From Terfezia claveryi (Eukaryota > Ascomycota > Pezizomycetes > Pezizales > Pezizaceae), in contig WHUX01000156.1 in assembly GCA_015179025.1 (NCBI GenBank), positions 1 to 64,000 of the forward strand: DNA of 64,000 nt. The letters run 5' to 3'. This document shows positions 33,364 through 44,041 of the stretch, one piece after another (within the stretch, counting starts at the first letter, position 1; each line of letters starts with the position of its first letter). Position numbers and translations under genes: made by a program. The notes under the pieces are model-generated. The model did not search any database and had not been told where the DNA came from. It saw only the letters and a program-made list of their open reading frames with translations.

Positions 33364-36300
33364 ATGGACCTGCGTTGGGGTTCCCCAGGCCTTACTGGTG
33401 GGGCCAATCCTGTTCCGCAAAGACCACGACAAACACAACCAACTCCCTTATCTCATCCCCCTCCAGCTTCAACAAGGGCTACTTTGAACCCTTGGGACCC
33501 GCAAAACCTTGACTTAATTTCAGGGAAAGCCACACAACAGCAACGGTCTGAGGCTGCCAAGCGCAACGCCCCAGCCTCCTACATCCCTCAAACCTCAGCA
33601 GTGCCCACTACTCTCCACCCACAAAGCCTTGGCTCGAGCTCAGAGACAAACACACAGCAGCAACAGCCCACCACCAGCAAGCTCTACTTCTTTGGAACCT
33701 TCTTGATCAAAAGCCAAAGCTATCTCCGGGCCTTACAAGCGACGGCAAAGGCACACTACGAAGCATTCACCATTGCTCTTCAACTGAATCCTGCTTTATC
33801 CCCTCGTGGGCGTATGCCAGGTGCGTGGCCTGACGATCTCAGCTACATTGAAGACTCGACGACAGCGACCCAAACCCCAAACATATATTCTGGTCGATCT
33901 GGAGACGGCTCAATGGGTACCAGCGCCTCCCAGGATGCTTCGGAATTTTCAACATGTCAAGAAGCGCTCTCCCATGAGAAGAAGAGTACCAATCCAATGC
34001 AGAGCGTTTCTGACACAACGTCCCTCCTGCCAATGCCAAACGTTGCTGGAGTGGGTGCAGCACCTCAGCCAGGCCGACTCGGATCACCCACCAATGATAG
34101 GCAGTCTACTGTGAGGCGAGATTGGTCTAGGATTGTGAATCCAGCGCTCGTTTTCACAACCAAACCCAAGGAATCGCCCGTGAATTTTCTCGACAGCATT
34201 GACTCTGACTCGCAAGACGAACCCACCTTGCCGACAATTGGTGGTGAGGAGCAGTTTAAAACAGCACCTTCTGGCCTAGACACGGCAGCTAGGCCTCGGC
34301 AGCATATTCAATATCAAGATCCGGCCCGCGTAAGTTCCTCATCTGAAAATATCCACTACCCTAACACATGCATATACTAATGTCTAATCCTTATTAGCTG
34401 CAACTGCCTGAAAAGCACACAGTACAAAAGGCTGTACAAGAGCCTTCTCAACGGGCCAACAAACCTATTTCAAAACTTCACATAGCACCTGGTAACGTTA
34501 CACCGCCTGTGGCTAGTTCAGGGCTCCAACAGCAGGGACACCCAGTATTTACTTCTGGGCAAAAAATGACGGGCTCAAAGTTACTTCCAAGGTCCACCGA
34601 AGGCATCCATATTAGCAAGCCACTGCCGGTTAAGCAGTCCAACAAAAGCATGAAGAGGCCCAACTTGTACCCCGAGAAGCACAATGCAGTGATTGACCGG
34701 CCTTGTAGCAGCACCCCGTCTGTCTTAGAGGAACAAGCCACGAATTCTGGTACCGACCAAACAATGATATCAAATCTACCAGAAGGCTGTGGAAACTCTA
34801 GCAAATCAACCAAAGTCCCTTGGGTCCTCGAACCGACTAGAGTGACTCCAGAAATTTTGCCAACTCATAATGTTCAGGAAAACGTTCCTCATCAGCCAAG
34901 ACGAAAAAATGATCTCTTCTTAGACCCTAAGAACTTGTATTCAAGAGCTCCGGTACCAGATAGCAGCAATGCTCAAACCCCGTTTCCACCACTTCTAGAT
35001 TTGGGGCCACCTCCACCATTGCCCGTACCTATAAAGTTTCAGACTGGCAAAGAGAATGAAACTTTAAAGATGCCGGAGATTCCCTCAAGAGCGGCGGCTA
35101 ATGCTCACTCTAGCCCCCCAATGCAGGGCCTCATTCCAGGCAAGAGCGGGCCATCACCTGCCACTGTTTCAGTAGGCACTCAAGGAGTGACTTCTACCCA
35201 GTTGAGATTCAAATCACAAATAACTGACAGGAAGTCATTGGTAACGATCGGCGCAGAGTTTAACCCAAAACTAGAAGCCTCTAGTATTCCCAAAACACCA
35301 GCTTTCACGCGTGAGACAGGCGTTAAGGAACATAAGATCGATTTGATCGTGCCAGAAAAAAGCAAGCAGAATCACCATTCCTCAGGAACTTCTCCCCCGC
35401 CGCTTGTGCCTGGTGAGCTAACTTCTGAGGTTGAAACGAGCTTCAAGGAATTGGCCCTCACTCCACACGACTGGGAAGAAATAGAAGCACAGGGACGTTC
35501 TCAGGGTAACTTGACAGAGCAAGATCTGAAATGGATCAAGATATTCAATAAGCTGCAAGAAAGATCTAACACCAGTACCAACCATGAGCATGATGCCGAA
35601 GGTGGTCAGTCAGGTACCAATGTGAATGAGAGTCAAGGAGCAGACGGAGAGGAAAAGAAGAAGTCTAAGAAGGCCAAGAAGAAAGCCAAAAAAAATAAGC
35701 AGAATGGAAAGTCAGAAAATGATATAAAGGTCTCCCCTAACCAGAAGTTCAAATCCAGTAAGGCTGTGGCCACAGGCGGCATGGGCCCAGGTACATCATC
35801 CGCCGGCCACATCATGCTCCCGGGACAGACTCCGGAGGTTAGAAGCGAGTATTTGCGCGAGATTGTGGCCACGAGGCCAACGCTACAGACTACCCAACCA
35901 CCAGCCAGACTCCGTACTCTGAATCCAAACTCTGTGACCATGATTCCAGTTCCTTACAATACAGCACAGCCATTAGGCAGTGCTTTCATTAATTCAGCCC
36001 AAATCCCTAAACCGATGGAAATGGCCATGGGTGCATCTGAGCTGAAGCTACATTCATTCCCTCCATTCCCAGAGCCGGTTACATTCATGCATGTAGGAGC
36101 CCAGAGACAACCCCTGAAAGCAACTGTACCTCATTTGGCTCCCCCCCAAAGCAGTTCGGACCAAGTAAGCCAAGCCAAATAGGGGGACCATCCATGGGAA
36201 CTGGGACGAAACCCAGTACGTCACATTCGCCAAAAGGTGATAGTAGATCACTTCAGGACGCCCAGCCCCCAGGTCAATCTAATACACCAGTCCCACGGGT

Positions 36301-38251
36301 CCCACCGATCCCAGAAAGGTTGAACATTACGAATTTGGCAATGCCTACAGCTGCGGCCCAATCCAGTGCCAGGATTATTTCGTCAAAGCCCGAGGGATGG
36401 CCAGGAGAGCAAATGGTCAGCCACATTAAAGCTTGCCTAGAGAGAGAGCTCATGCAAGACCAAGTTGAGGCTCAGTATGTTATCCGGCTTAAGCACCTCG
36501 CTTCGGGCAGACCCCTCAAGACGGTTGCCGATGGGGATTTTTTCAAAGACTATGTTAAAAAGTACATTGAGGCATATATAATGTCTCGCGTGGTGCGCAT
36601 AACTCATGAATTTACAGGCCAGAGTTTCCTGACGGAGAAGTTGAAGGAAGAGCTGCAAGGAATGGCAAAACGGGCCATTCCATTACGTCAAAATGAATCA
36701 GAAAGATTAGTGGAACAGTTCTTGAATACCTTTGCAATGCTGGTGACCACACCTCCGACTACTGTACTTGCTCCTGCAGGCACTACACAACAAGGTTCAG
36801 GCCAAACATCTCAGAAAGAAGCCAAGAAATCTGCGTTCACAGAGAATATCGACTCCAATCTTAAGCTTAAGGCGACACCAGAAATCGAGACGGATTCGGG
36901 ATCAACTAGTGTTAGAAGAAACTCTGGTCTCCAAGCGAAATCGGCCAGCAGCACCTCCATACGTGGAGCTCCAGCTTTCAAGTTCACCGCAGGTAACACC
37001 CCAGGAAATAAACCCACCCAAACAGCAACCACGTCATTTCATCAAAATCAACAAGAGTTAAGGGGGAAACAGCCAATCTCACAAAAGCCGGAACCACAAA
37101 GAAAGCAGCCAGCTCCTCGAAATCCCCGGGCTCCTATACGGCCCGGGTGCACAAGCGATGATGAACCACTAAAAGATGTGGTGAAGGAGCTGCATGGGAC
37201 CCTTAGGGATCAAGAACTTCAATTTCTTGTGTCCACTGTGGAACCAGAAGTTGGCGATGAGCATCATTTAGAGGATTTTGGTAAAGAGGTCAGAGAAGCA
37301 GTCTCACGATCCTCGTATCGCTATCTCGTGGAGATGGCTCAATTTGCTAAGGGGCTGGCCTACTGTCCAAGAGTCCCGGTAATGGAAAAGAAACCTGAAA
37401 AGGGAAATACAACACTCCTAAAGCCAGATCCATCTACGTATCTCCAGCGAGTGCAGAATAAGTACAGCCCTTTCGAACCTCCCTTCTTCAAGAAGGAAGG
37501 AAAAGACAAGTGGGCATATGAGAGTATGTACTCGGACCAATATTTCCGCATACTCAACAAGATGAAAGCATGCAAATTGCCAGACGAGGAACTCTCATTC
37601 GAGAAGGTTCGCCTAGGAAAGCGCAAGGCCGAAACAAAAGATTCCGGTTGTGGAGTTGCGTGGTGCACTGGATGTCAAGCTTGCGCAGGGCGAAATGAAT
37701 CTATGAAGAACCACCCTCGAGGTCAAAACTTAGTTTCGATGAGTAATGGGGATACAATACTCGTCGAGACATTTGTTGACGATTGGAAAGATACCGAAAC
37801 TTTCACACTCAATCCGGTTACTTCCAGCACACGAGAAGGCTTGAGGAAGGGTGGGATTCCATTCAAGCCCTTTAAAGGTGAAGATAGTGCGGGATACGCT
37901 CTTGACAATAGCATGCAAACTGACGGGTGGGAGTACGAAGGGGAGTACGATTTTTCTGATGATGATGATGCAGAGACGCTTTCTTCAGAGAAGGAGGAGG
38001 AGCTCATTAACACTACCCTCACAGAGATGGAAAAGGGGGCCAAAGCAAAGAAGGAGAATTTGATTGCGGAATTGGAGAAGTTTAGGGCGGAACAGCAGAA
38101 AACGATGGCAGCATTAGAAGCATTGACTGGTGAGTTTGGAAATGGCCAGGCTCCAGTTACTGCTCCTTCCAATGAAAATGCTCTGGGTGCTGGACCTCCC
38201 AACGACAAGAGTGGGGGCAAGAAAAAGAAGAAGAAGAAGGGGAAGAAGTAG
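33364..38251 (+). CDS. Large low-complexity protein, function unknown
   Basis: I do not recognise this protein. Three exons, 33364-34329, 34398-36164 and 36257-38251, all join in phase 0 and give 1575 residues; intron 1 has a good GTAAGT donor and a TACTAAT branch site, intron 2 a GTAAGC donor that also removes an apparent frame change. The first ~900 residues are Ser/Pro/Gln/Thr-rich and probably disordered, with a Lys-rich patch (EKKKSKKAKKKAKKNK, near 35660). The C-terminal third is more ordered: helical YVIRLKHLASGRPLKTVADG near 36480, ELQFLVSTVEPEVGDEHHLE near 37210, and a Cys-containing CGVAWCTGCQACAGR near 37650 that might bind metal. An acidic/coiled-coil stretch and a GKKKKKKKGKK end follow. 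It could be RNA- or nucleolus-associated, but this is only inference from composition. Confidence 0.75.
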
Positions 38252-40426
38252 GCGGCATAACCCGTTGCTATGGGGGATTTGGCTAAATATCTTTGCTGGA
38301 TTTGTTTATACTTCCGGGGGGTGTTATGGGGAGCAAGGAAAAAGAAAAAGTGAAAAAAAAAAACCTTTTTTACTTCAAACCTTCTTGGATGAGGAGAGAA
38401 GAGAGGGCAAACTCACCTGCTTTGTTTGTTTTAAGTTCTTTGGTTACGACTTCTTTTTGAAAATCTCACATACTAAGGGGGAGGCTGGTTTGGTTATGGC
38501 GCAAGAAAAACTACCGATTTGGTTCATCTAAGACGGAAGTTGGGAGGGAAGGCTGTCTTTCTTTCCTTTTCTGTACGGAATTTCTTGGTTTCGTCCCGTG
38601 TTCACTATACCAGATTCCTCTCTTCCTGAGTTGAGGGTATTGGCTTTACTTAGTTCCTCGTGCACTTTCCTTTGGCTTATGGTGCCTAGGGAGTGAGATG
38701 TCTTACTATGTATATGGATGAATGATTTAGTTTGATGGATGAAGGCAGGGAAGATTGTAGGGTTTGTGTAGCGAAGAAGGCAGTTGCTATATAGGATACT
38801 TGTTGATAGCTTTCTTGACATGCTGAATGACATACTTACATAAATAGATGCGTAACTTATTTAGCGCTCAATACTGTACCCTGTTTTGAGGCTCGCACAG
38901 AGAGGCAGAAGGTTGAGAGAATCCTCGGAGGAATTGGATATGCAGCCCCCCCACAGACAAAAGAATGAGGACGGCTCATACATATCAGCATCGGCTTTGA
39001 CATAGTTCACTATTACCTAGCTACCGTGGCTAGTACCCGAATATTACTTTTTACTTGAGTCTTGTGCCCTTGGCGTTTTTTTTAACGTACTCTATAGACT
39101 AGACCAGTGCTACAATTGCTTGAGTACAGCCACGACATGGGAGCGTTCTTGTATTAGGGCCTTTTTTTTTTTTTTCGTATTTTATGAGCTACAAATAGTG
39201 AATGGCATTATAGACTGCAGGTGGGAAGGTCGGGGTGGTATGTATGTATGTGACAGTTATGACTACTTACGCAGCTGTTTGTACGAGTTGGTTCCGTCCG
39301 CTCGTGCTAGCTAGACCCGGAAATATATGCGTTTCTCCCGTCATGGATCGATTTGCTTCTTTAGTCAATACAACAAGGCCAGATATCCTCAAAAGGAACA
39401 ACGAAAAGAAGTAGTCATGTAGTCTGGCTACGAGGGTGTTGTGCGTAGTCATGTAGTTACAAACCAATCTCAGGTAGTAACAACACAACATCCACATTAT
39501 TAGAGTCGCGTAGGTAGGAAGATCATCTACAACATCAACGCAGGCTCGCACAGGTGTAAAAAGAGAACTAGTGATGGATTTCCGAAAAAATACACAACGG
39601 TTACGGTTGACAACCCCCCCCCCAAAAAAAAAAAAAAACATACAATGCATCTCATAACCTAGATTGTCCCGCTGTATTCCTCGTTGCGTAGAAAAGGACC
39701 ACACATCCCACGCCCCAACTTTAGATACCACAGCAAAATAGATCCGAAATAAATATTTCGCAGGGATTGGCCGCGCACCGCGCCTGAGACGGAAAAGTGA
39801 ACAGTTTCATACCGTCAGTTATCAGAACGCCCAACTTTTCCCACCCATAGCATCGAGAATAAAGTATCATCAGGAAGTCCTACGACCCATCGCTGAACGG
39901 CCGTATTGCCGTATGGGTCAGAACACGTGCATGAGACCGAACAAAGAGACACATTCCATGATAAGCATGAGGCCTATTGCGAACCACACGAGCCATAAAG
40001 GCGGGCTTGCGTCCCCCATACCACCACTCTTGATCCGTCCCTACTCCTGTAAACATCTCCCCTTCCCGCCCACTACCAGACTCCAGAAAGGATTCTCCGC
40101 GTCTGCAGTCCGTCACTAAATGTCAGGCCTGTGATATCCCAGTTGTTCGACGCCAGGTTTTTCGGTTCTGGATGAATGGGGAAGGCTTGACGTATACCGG
40201 CCGGTGTTACTATATTAGGCTTTGACATCCGCTTAATCCATTCCGCCGTTCTGGCTCTTCTGTCCACCTCCTCATTTCATTCCTCTCCGAAATGCCCCTT
40301 CACCTTAGAGTCTTTGGTCCCGCTCCCCCTTTCATCTTTCCTGTACTAGTTCCTCAATCTAGGATATCTGGAGGCCCCAGTTCTACTGTCCGCACAATCG
40401 CTGCCTGGCTGAGTAGCACGACCACG
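38252..40426. other. 3' flank and gene-free stretch
   Basis: The first few hundred bases are the T-rich 3' flank of the large gene. Homopolymer runs occur at about 39163-39175 (T) and 39617-39640 (C then A). Short frames on both strands have no recognisable domain. Nothing else supported. Confidence 0.4.
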
Positions 40427-40440
40427 TTTGGGTCAGCCAC

Positions 40441-40555
40441 CTTTTTTTTAAAAAAAAGAAAAAAAAATACCTACTACTAAGTAATATGCGATCCTCGTGA
40501 GGGAACCAATGATTTTTATTTTTATTTTTATTTAACTCATTCTCGAGAACCATAA
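40441..40555 (-). mobile_element. 115-bp retro-insertion with 14-bp target duplication
   Basis: TTTGGGTCAGCCAC occurs at 40427-40440 and exactly again at 40556-40569. Between them is a T-run and A-run followed by 60 bases of unique sequence and a (TTTTTA)n tract. The left-hand T-run suggests a poly(A) tail on the minus strand, so this is a very short LINE- or SINE-type insertion. Confidence 0.7.
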
Positions 40556-40908
40556 TTTGGGTCAGCCACACCATGACGATCCCTACATGCTATATTCTTA
40601 TGCATCACCGACAATACCGTGCAGGACGAGCCCACTTGGTCGATCTCAACGACCAGAGGGTTTCCGTCGTCGGAGAAAAACAGCGATTTACAGAGCGGAA
40701 CGAGCGGAGCACGAATATCTATTTTTCAGGCTCAATTGAAGTGAGCTACGGTACACAATCCCCCCAGAGGGTCGAGTTTTACTACGACGCGGGGCGATTT
40801 TTCCAATGTTGCAACCGTATTCACTGGTGATTGGTAGCGAATACAATAGCAAATTGGAGGCTCAGACTGTATAGAGCAGCGTTGCAACCCCAATAGCAGC
40901 ACAAGACC

Positions 40909-42203
40909 TTGGGTCACCTTCGGAGTGGGAAGTCAAATTTCTTCGGGGAATTATCGGGACTTTTTAGGGATGCCACAAAACCGCAAGGGAAAGGGAGGGG
41001 TGTCAAACCGAGGGTAGAGTTGCCAGTAATTACCAAGAAGAAGCGGAGTACCACCGAGCAAAGGGAGCTCGAGCGACAGGGGAGGGAGATAGTGAAGATA
41101 GATAGGGCGATGGAGGAGAGGGAGAGAGAGGCAGAGAAAAGGAGAGCTCATGAGCAAGAAGGAGACTCATCTGAGGATGATGTGGGAGTTGGACCATGTG
41201 TGGGGAAAGGAAATCCGAGAGGGTTTCTTGATACAGATGGTGAGGCAGAGATAGATAGATGGGGTAGAGAGGAGAAGAAGAAAAGGTTCAATTCTATGAA
41301 CTGGAGAAAATAGAAGACAGTGGTGCTGTTTTTGCTCAGACATATGGTCAGCCTGGTGGCAGGGGAGGGAGCACCAGAAGGTACTGGCTTCGACTTTATT
41401 CAAGCAATTTTAGGAGAGGACGGGTCGGTAGAGTTTGAGGGGAGGGATGACTTATCTAAGGGCGTAGATGTAATTCTCAAACAGCGAAATGGGTACCTCA
41501 CTGAACTGGACTACACACAAGATAGGGAAACCGAGTTAGAGAGAGAGATTGGAATTCTTATGGACCAAGTTAAGAACCTCTCAACAAGGGGAGATGCTGA
41601 GAGGGAACTTGTGGAAACTAAGAAGGTATGTACATACATCAATAGTAGGAACACTGCATGAGGCATGGAGGCAACGTGAGAATTTGAAGAAGGTTAGACA
41701 GTTGAGGTATGAAAAGGAGAAGTGGGTTGAGCGAGAGGAGATGGTGGGAAACCAACTACAGACATATGGGAGAAACTGGAAGAAGTGGGCAGAGAAAGAG
41801 GCAGGAGAGAGGTCAAGGAAGATGTTGGTTTCTGAGCGGAAGAAATGGTAGGCAAAGGGTAAGGCACTACATAACAGTTGAGATGGTATCGGTTGCAACC
41901 CAGTCAGACCATATTAAGGCACAGGTGGAAGTAGCACTACAGATGGAGGTGGAGATTGAGAAGAAGGAGGTAAGAGATACTGAGGATATTGTGATGGCAG
42001 ATAGGTCGGACATGTATGAAGACTATGAGGATGAGGGCGAGGCTCCGGTAGTAGTAGCACCTCTAACTACCAAAAAACAGGCTGCACTACGTCCAGCAGC
42101 AAAGGCTGGCAAGAACTCCCAGCCAGCCAAAACACCCCCACCAACCACATCACCTAGCGACAATAGATCAAAGGTGATTGTGATTCATGGGATCTCCTGC
42201 TAG
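40909..42203 (+). pseudogene. Retroelement ORF1-like relic (coiled-coil)
   Basis: A frame from 40909 (134 codons) is highly charged and helical (TEQRELERQGREIVKIDRAM, EEREREAEKRRAHEQEGDSS), stops, and continues in shifted frames to 42203 with FDFIQAILGEDGSVEFEGRD, then MADRSDMYEDYEDEGEAPVV and NRSKVIVIHGISC. After a stop, RPMAEIIQDI follows. This mix of coiled coil, acidic linker and an IHGV-type segment resembles ORF1 proteins of fungal LINEs, and an RT relic lies next to it, though on the opposite strand. A degenerate host gene cannot be excluded. Confidence 0.45.
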
Positions 42204-42249
42204 AGACCCATGGCAGAGATTATACAGGATATATGAGTGCGAGGGGTTA

Positions 42250-43200
42250 TGGGGCCACGTTGGCTCCTGGGAGGTAACCGGAGCCACCTCCATGGCAGTC
42301 TGCCACCAGTTTCTTAGATCCGGGAGGTTCCTTGCGCACGCCGATGCTGCCCACTAGATTCTTGTCCTCAGCGTTGAGCCCCAGCCCGTAACTTAAGATC
42401 GCCCAAATCTGGCTGATCAACACTTGCCTTTTCGCTTTGTATGGCAGTTTCTGAGTCAAAAGATTACTTGCGATGTCGGGGTTTTGCTCGCCATACCAAC
42501 CCCAGGTAGAGCTCCCATTTCGGACTCTGCAAGTCTTCCTCCGATCCCATATTAACCCTGCTGCTGCCGGTCCATCAGTTAAGGCTTGGTCCATCGTGCT
42601 TAATTTCGGTCCCACTTTTAAAATGAGTTGGCATCATCGACATCAGAAGGTCGTTTTTCTTTCATTTAGTTACAGGGCTACAGTACCTGACCTTCATGTC
42701 CTTCTCCGTCACAATGGCTTCCGCTTGCCATATTTTGACATATAAATCATGAAGAGGGTGGGGCTCAGTGGGGACCCCTGGGTGTTCCTTGAGCCCTGTT
42801 GTGCTGGGACCGAATAGGCCTAATGAGTATTAAGAAAAGAAAAAAATAAAAAAAAAATGACCCTGTTGTCTAGCTCAGATATGGTCGTAGGAAGTTATCT
42901 TGATCTGTAGAAATGGGGAGAGTATTTCCCGCAACTTGTCTTTTCGGAGGTTGCTGAAGACGCTGTGGATATCCCTACCATACACCTCTGCTGCAAACAA
43001 GCTGCAAGTTCTGCCATTAGCATCATGCTGTCCTTTGTTCCACTTCCCTTCCGTCCCGCGGAAGCCCGTTCGTGCCATAGCTCCTATATCTTATAACTCT
43101 TTAGCCAATATTTTCTCGCTCAGTTTTCCAACTGGGTTGCCAGCACGATTGGCCTCCACCCCTTGACCCTCGTCTTTTTGAAATAGGATATGCGGAGAGC
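42250..43200 (-). pseudogene. LINE reverse-transcriptase relic
   Basis: Read from right to left: a finger segment with GVEANRAGNPVGKLSEKILA (around 43160), then RTGFRGTEGKWNKG, then VYGRDIHSVFSNLRKDKLRE at the catalytic first-Asp region. After a small insertion comes the RT motif QGSPLSPTLFMIY (around 42770), and a thumb-like KAKRQVLISQIWAILSYGLG (around 42400). The order matches non-LTR RTs of fungi. The frame is broken and the active-site YADD-type box was not found. It is probably a different LINE family from the one at 31066. Confidence 0.65.
42803..42860 (+). mobile_element. 58-bp A-tailed insertion inside the RT relic
   Basis: CCCTGTTGT occurs at 42794-42802 and again at 42861-42869. 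The insert ends in an A-rich run (AAGAAAAGAAAAAAATAAAA and on). Removing it restores the spacing of the RT motif, so it came after the LINE. Very short retro-insertion or template-switch product. Confidence 0.5.
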
Positions 43201-43516
43201 CGTGAGTCCAGTAAAAATATGGAAAGATGGAATAGAATGAATATGAGCAGGAAGCCGTGAGTTCAGTAGAGAGATCAAGAGATAGATTGCTTTGCATTGA
43301 TCTTAGGTGTAGCTTGTTCTACCTATATATGTTCTGGGCCATTAGGGAATTAAAATTTGGTCAAAGGTTTTTCAATTTCTATAGTACCACAACAGTTCTA
43401 CAATACCACAGCGATACTCCAATACCACAGAGTCGGAGGAGGATGGAACTCAGAAGGAGGAAATTCTAAGGGAAGTGTAGGCCCCGGCAGGGTGTGCACG
43501 GCGTGGGATGGAGGTG

Positions 43517-43738
43517 TACAGATGACTCTCGTTACAAGCATATCGTCGGGACGGGGGAAGGTATGCTTATAACGAGAGAAATTTATTACTAGGTAGGAAA
43601 GCCTCCGGAACGACACAATAAATACTAGACATGCATACAAATAACAGAGAGACATCAGGATGAGGAGGAGGATGCTCCGGAAGTACCCAAAAAATCAGTT
43701 ATCCTGCAATGCACATGCTGCCGCCTGCGTTCCATCTC
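43517..43738 (-). mobile_element. Truncated pogo-family copy
   Basis: TACAGATGACTCTCGTTACA, AGCATATCGTCGGGACGGGG and TATGCTTATAACGAGAG match the left end of the 26952 element. The match continues through AAATTTATTACTAGGTA, CATGCATACAAATAACAGAG and GCCGCCTGCGTTCCATCTC, then stops abruptly at about 43738. The right-hand end is missing. Confidence 0.75.
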
Positions 43739-43781
43739 AAAAATCTCGATCCGTTTTTTTCTCATGCTTGAGTGCATCTTG

Positions 43782-44041
43782 TGTAGGAAATACTCTCGCT
43801 ATCGCCCTAGAAGGAAAGTGATGGCAAGCAAGGGTTAGCAGGGATCCCCGAGCAGGAAAGTGATGGATGAGGACGGTATATATAAGCAGCAAAAGATTGC
43901 GTTCATGTATGAGATTGATGTAGAGCACTAGGACCGTAAGCATTAAGACTTATAGCGATATCTAGATAGCTCCGTTATTATTTGAATATACACACTCTTC
44001 TCTCTTCAAGATTCCTCCGCTCGATAACCTCATAATCTTAC
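43782..44041. repeat. Solo LTR, Ty1/copia-like, copy 2 (diverged)
   Basis: Starts TGTAGGAAATACTCTCG and ends ATAATCTTAC. It shares AGGACCGTAAGCATTAAGAC, TATAGCGATATCTAGATAGC and GAATATACACACTC with copy 1 at 27679-27965. The middle differs and contains AGGAAAGTGATGG twice. No target duplication recognised. Confidence 0.55.

Noticed and set aside
36194..38251. A separate gene starting at the ATG at 36194
   Set aside because: A GTAAGC donor at 36165 and a TTCAG acceptor at 36256 join it in phase 0 to the preceding 589-codon exon, and composition is continuous. A separate gene would start only 11 bp after the previous stop.
39267..39731. 154-codon minus-strand ORF
   Set aside because: Contains a poly-Phe/poly-Gly stretch from an A/C homopolymer run; low-complexity and without family resemblance.
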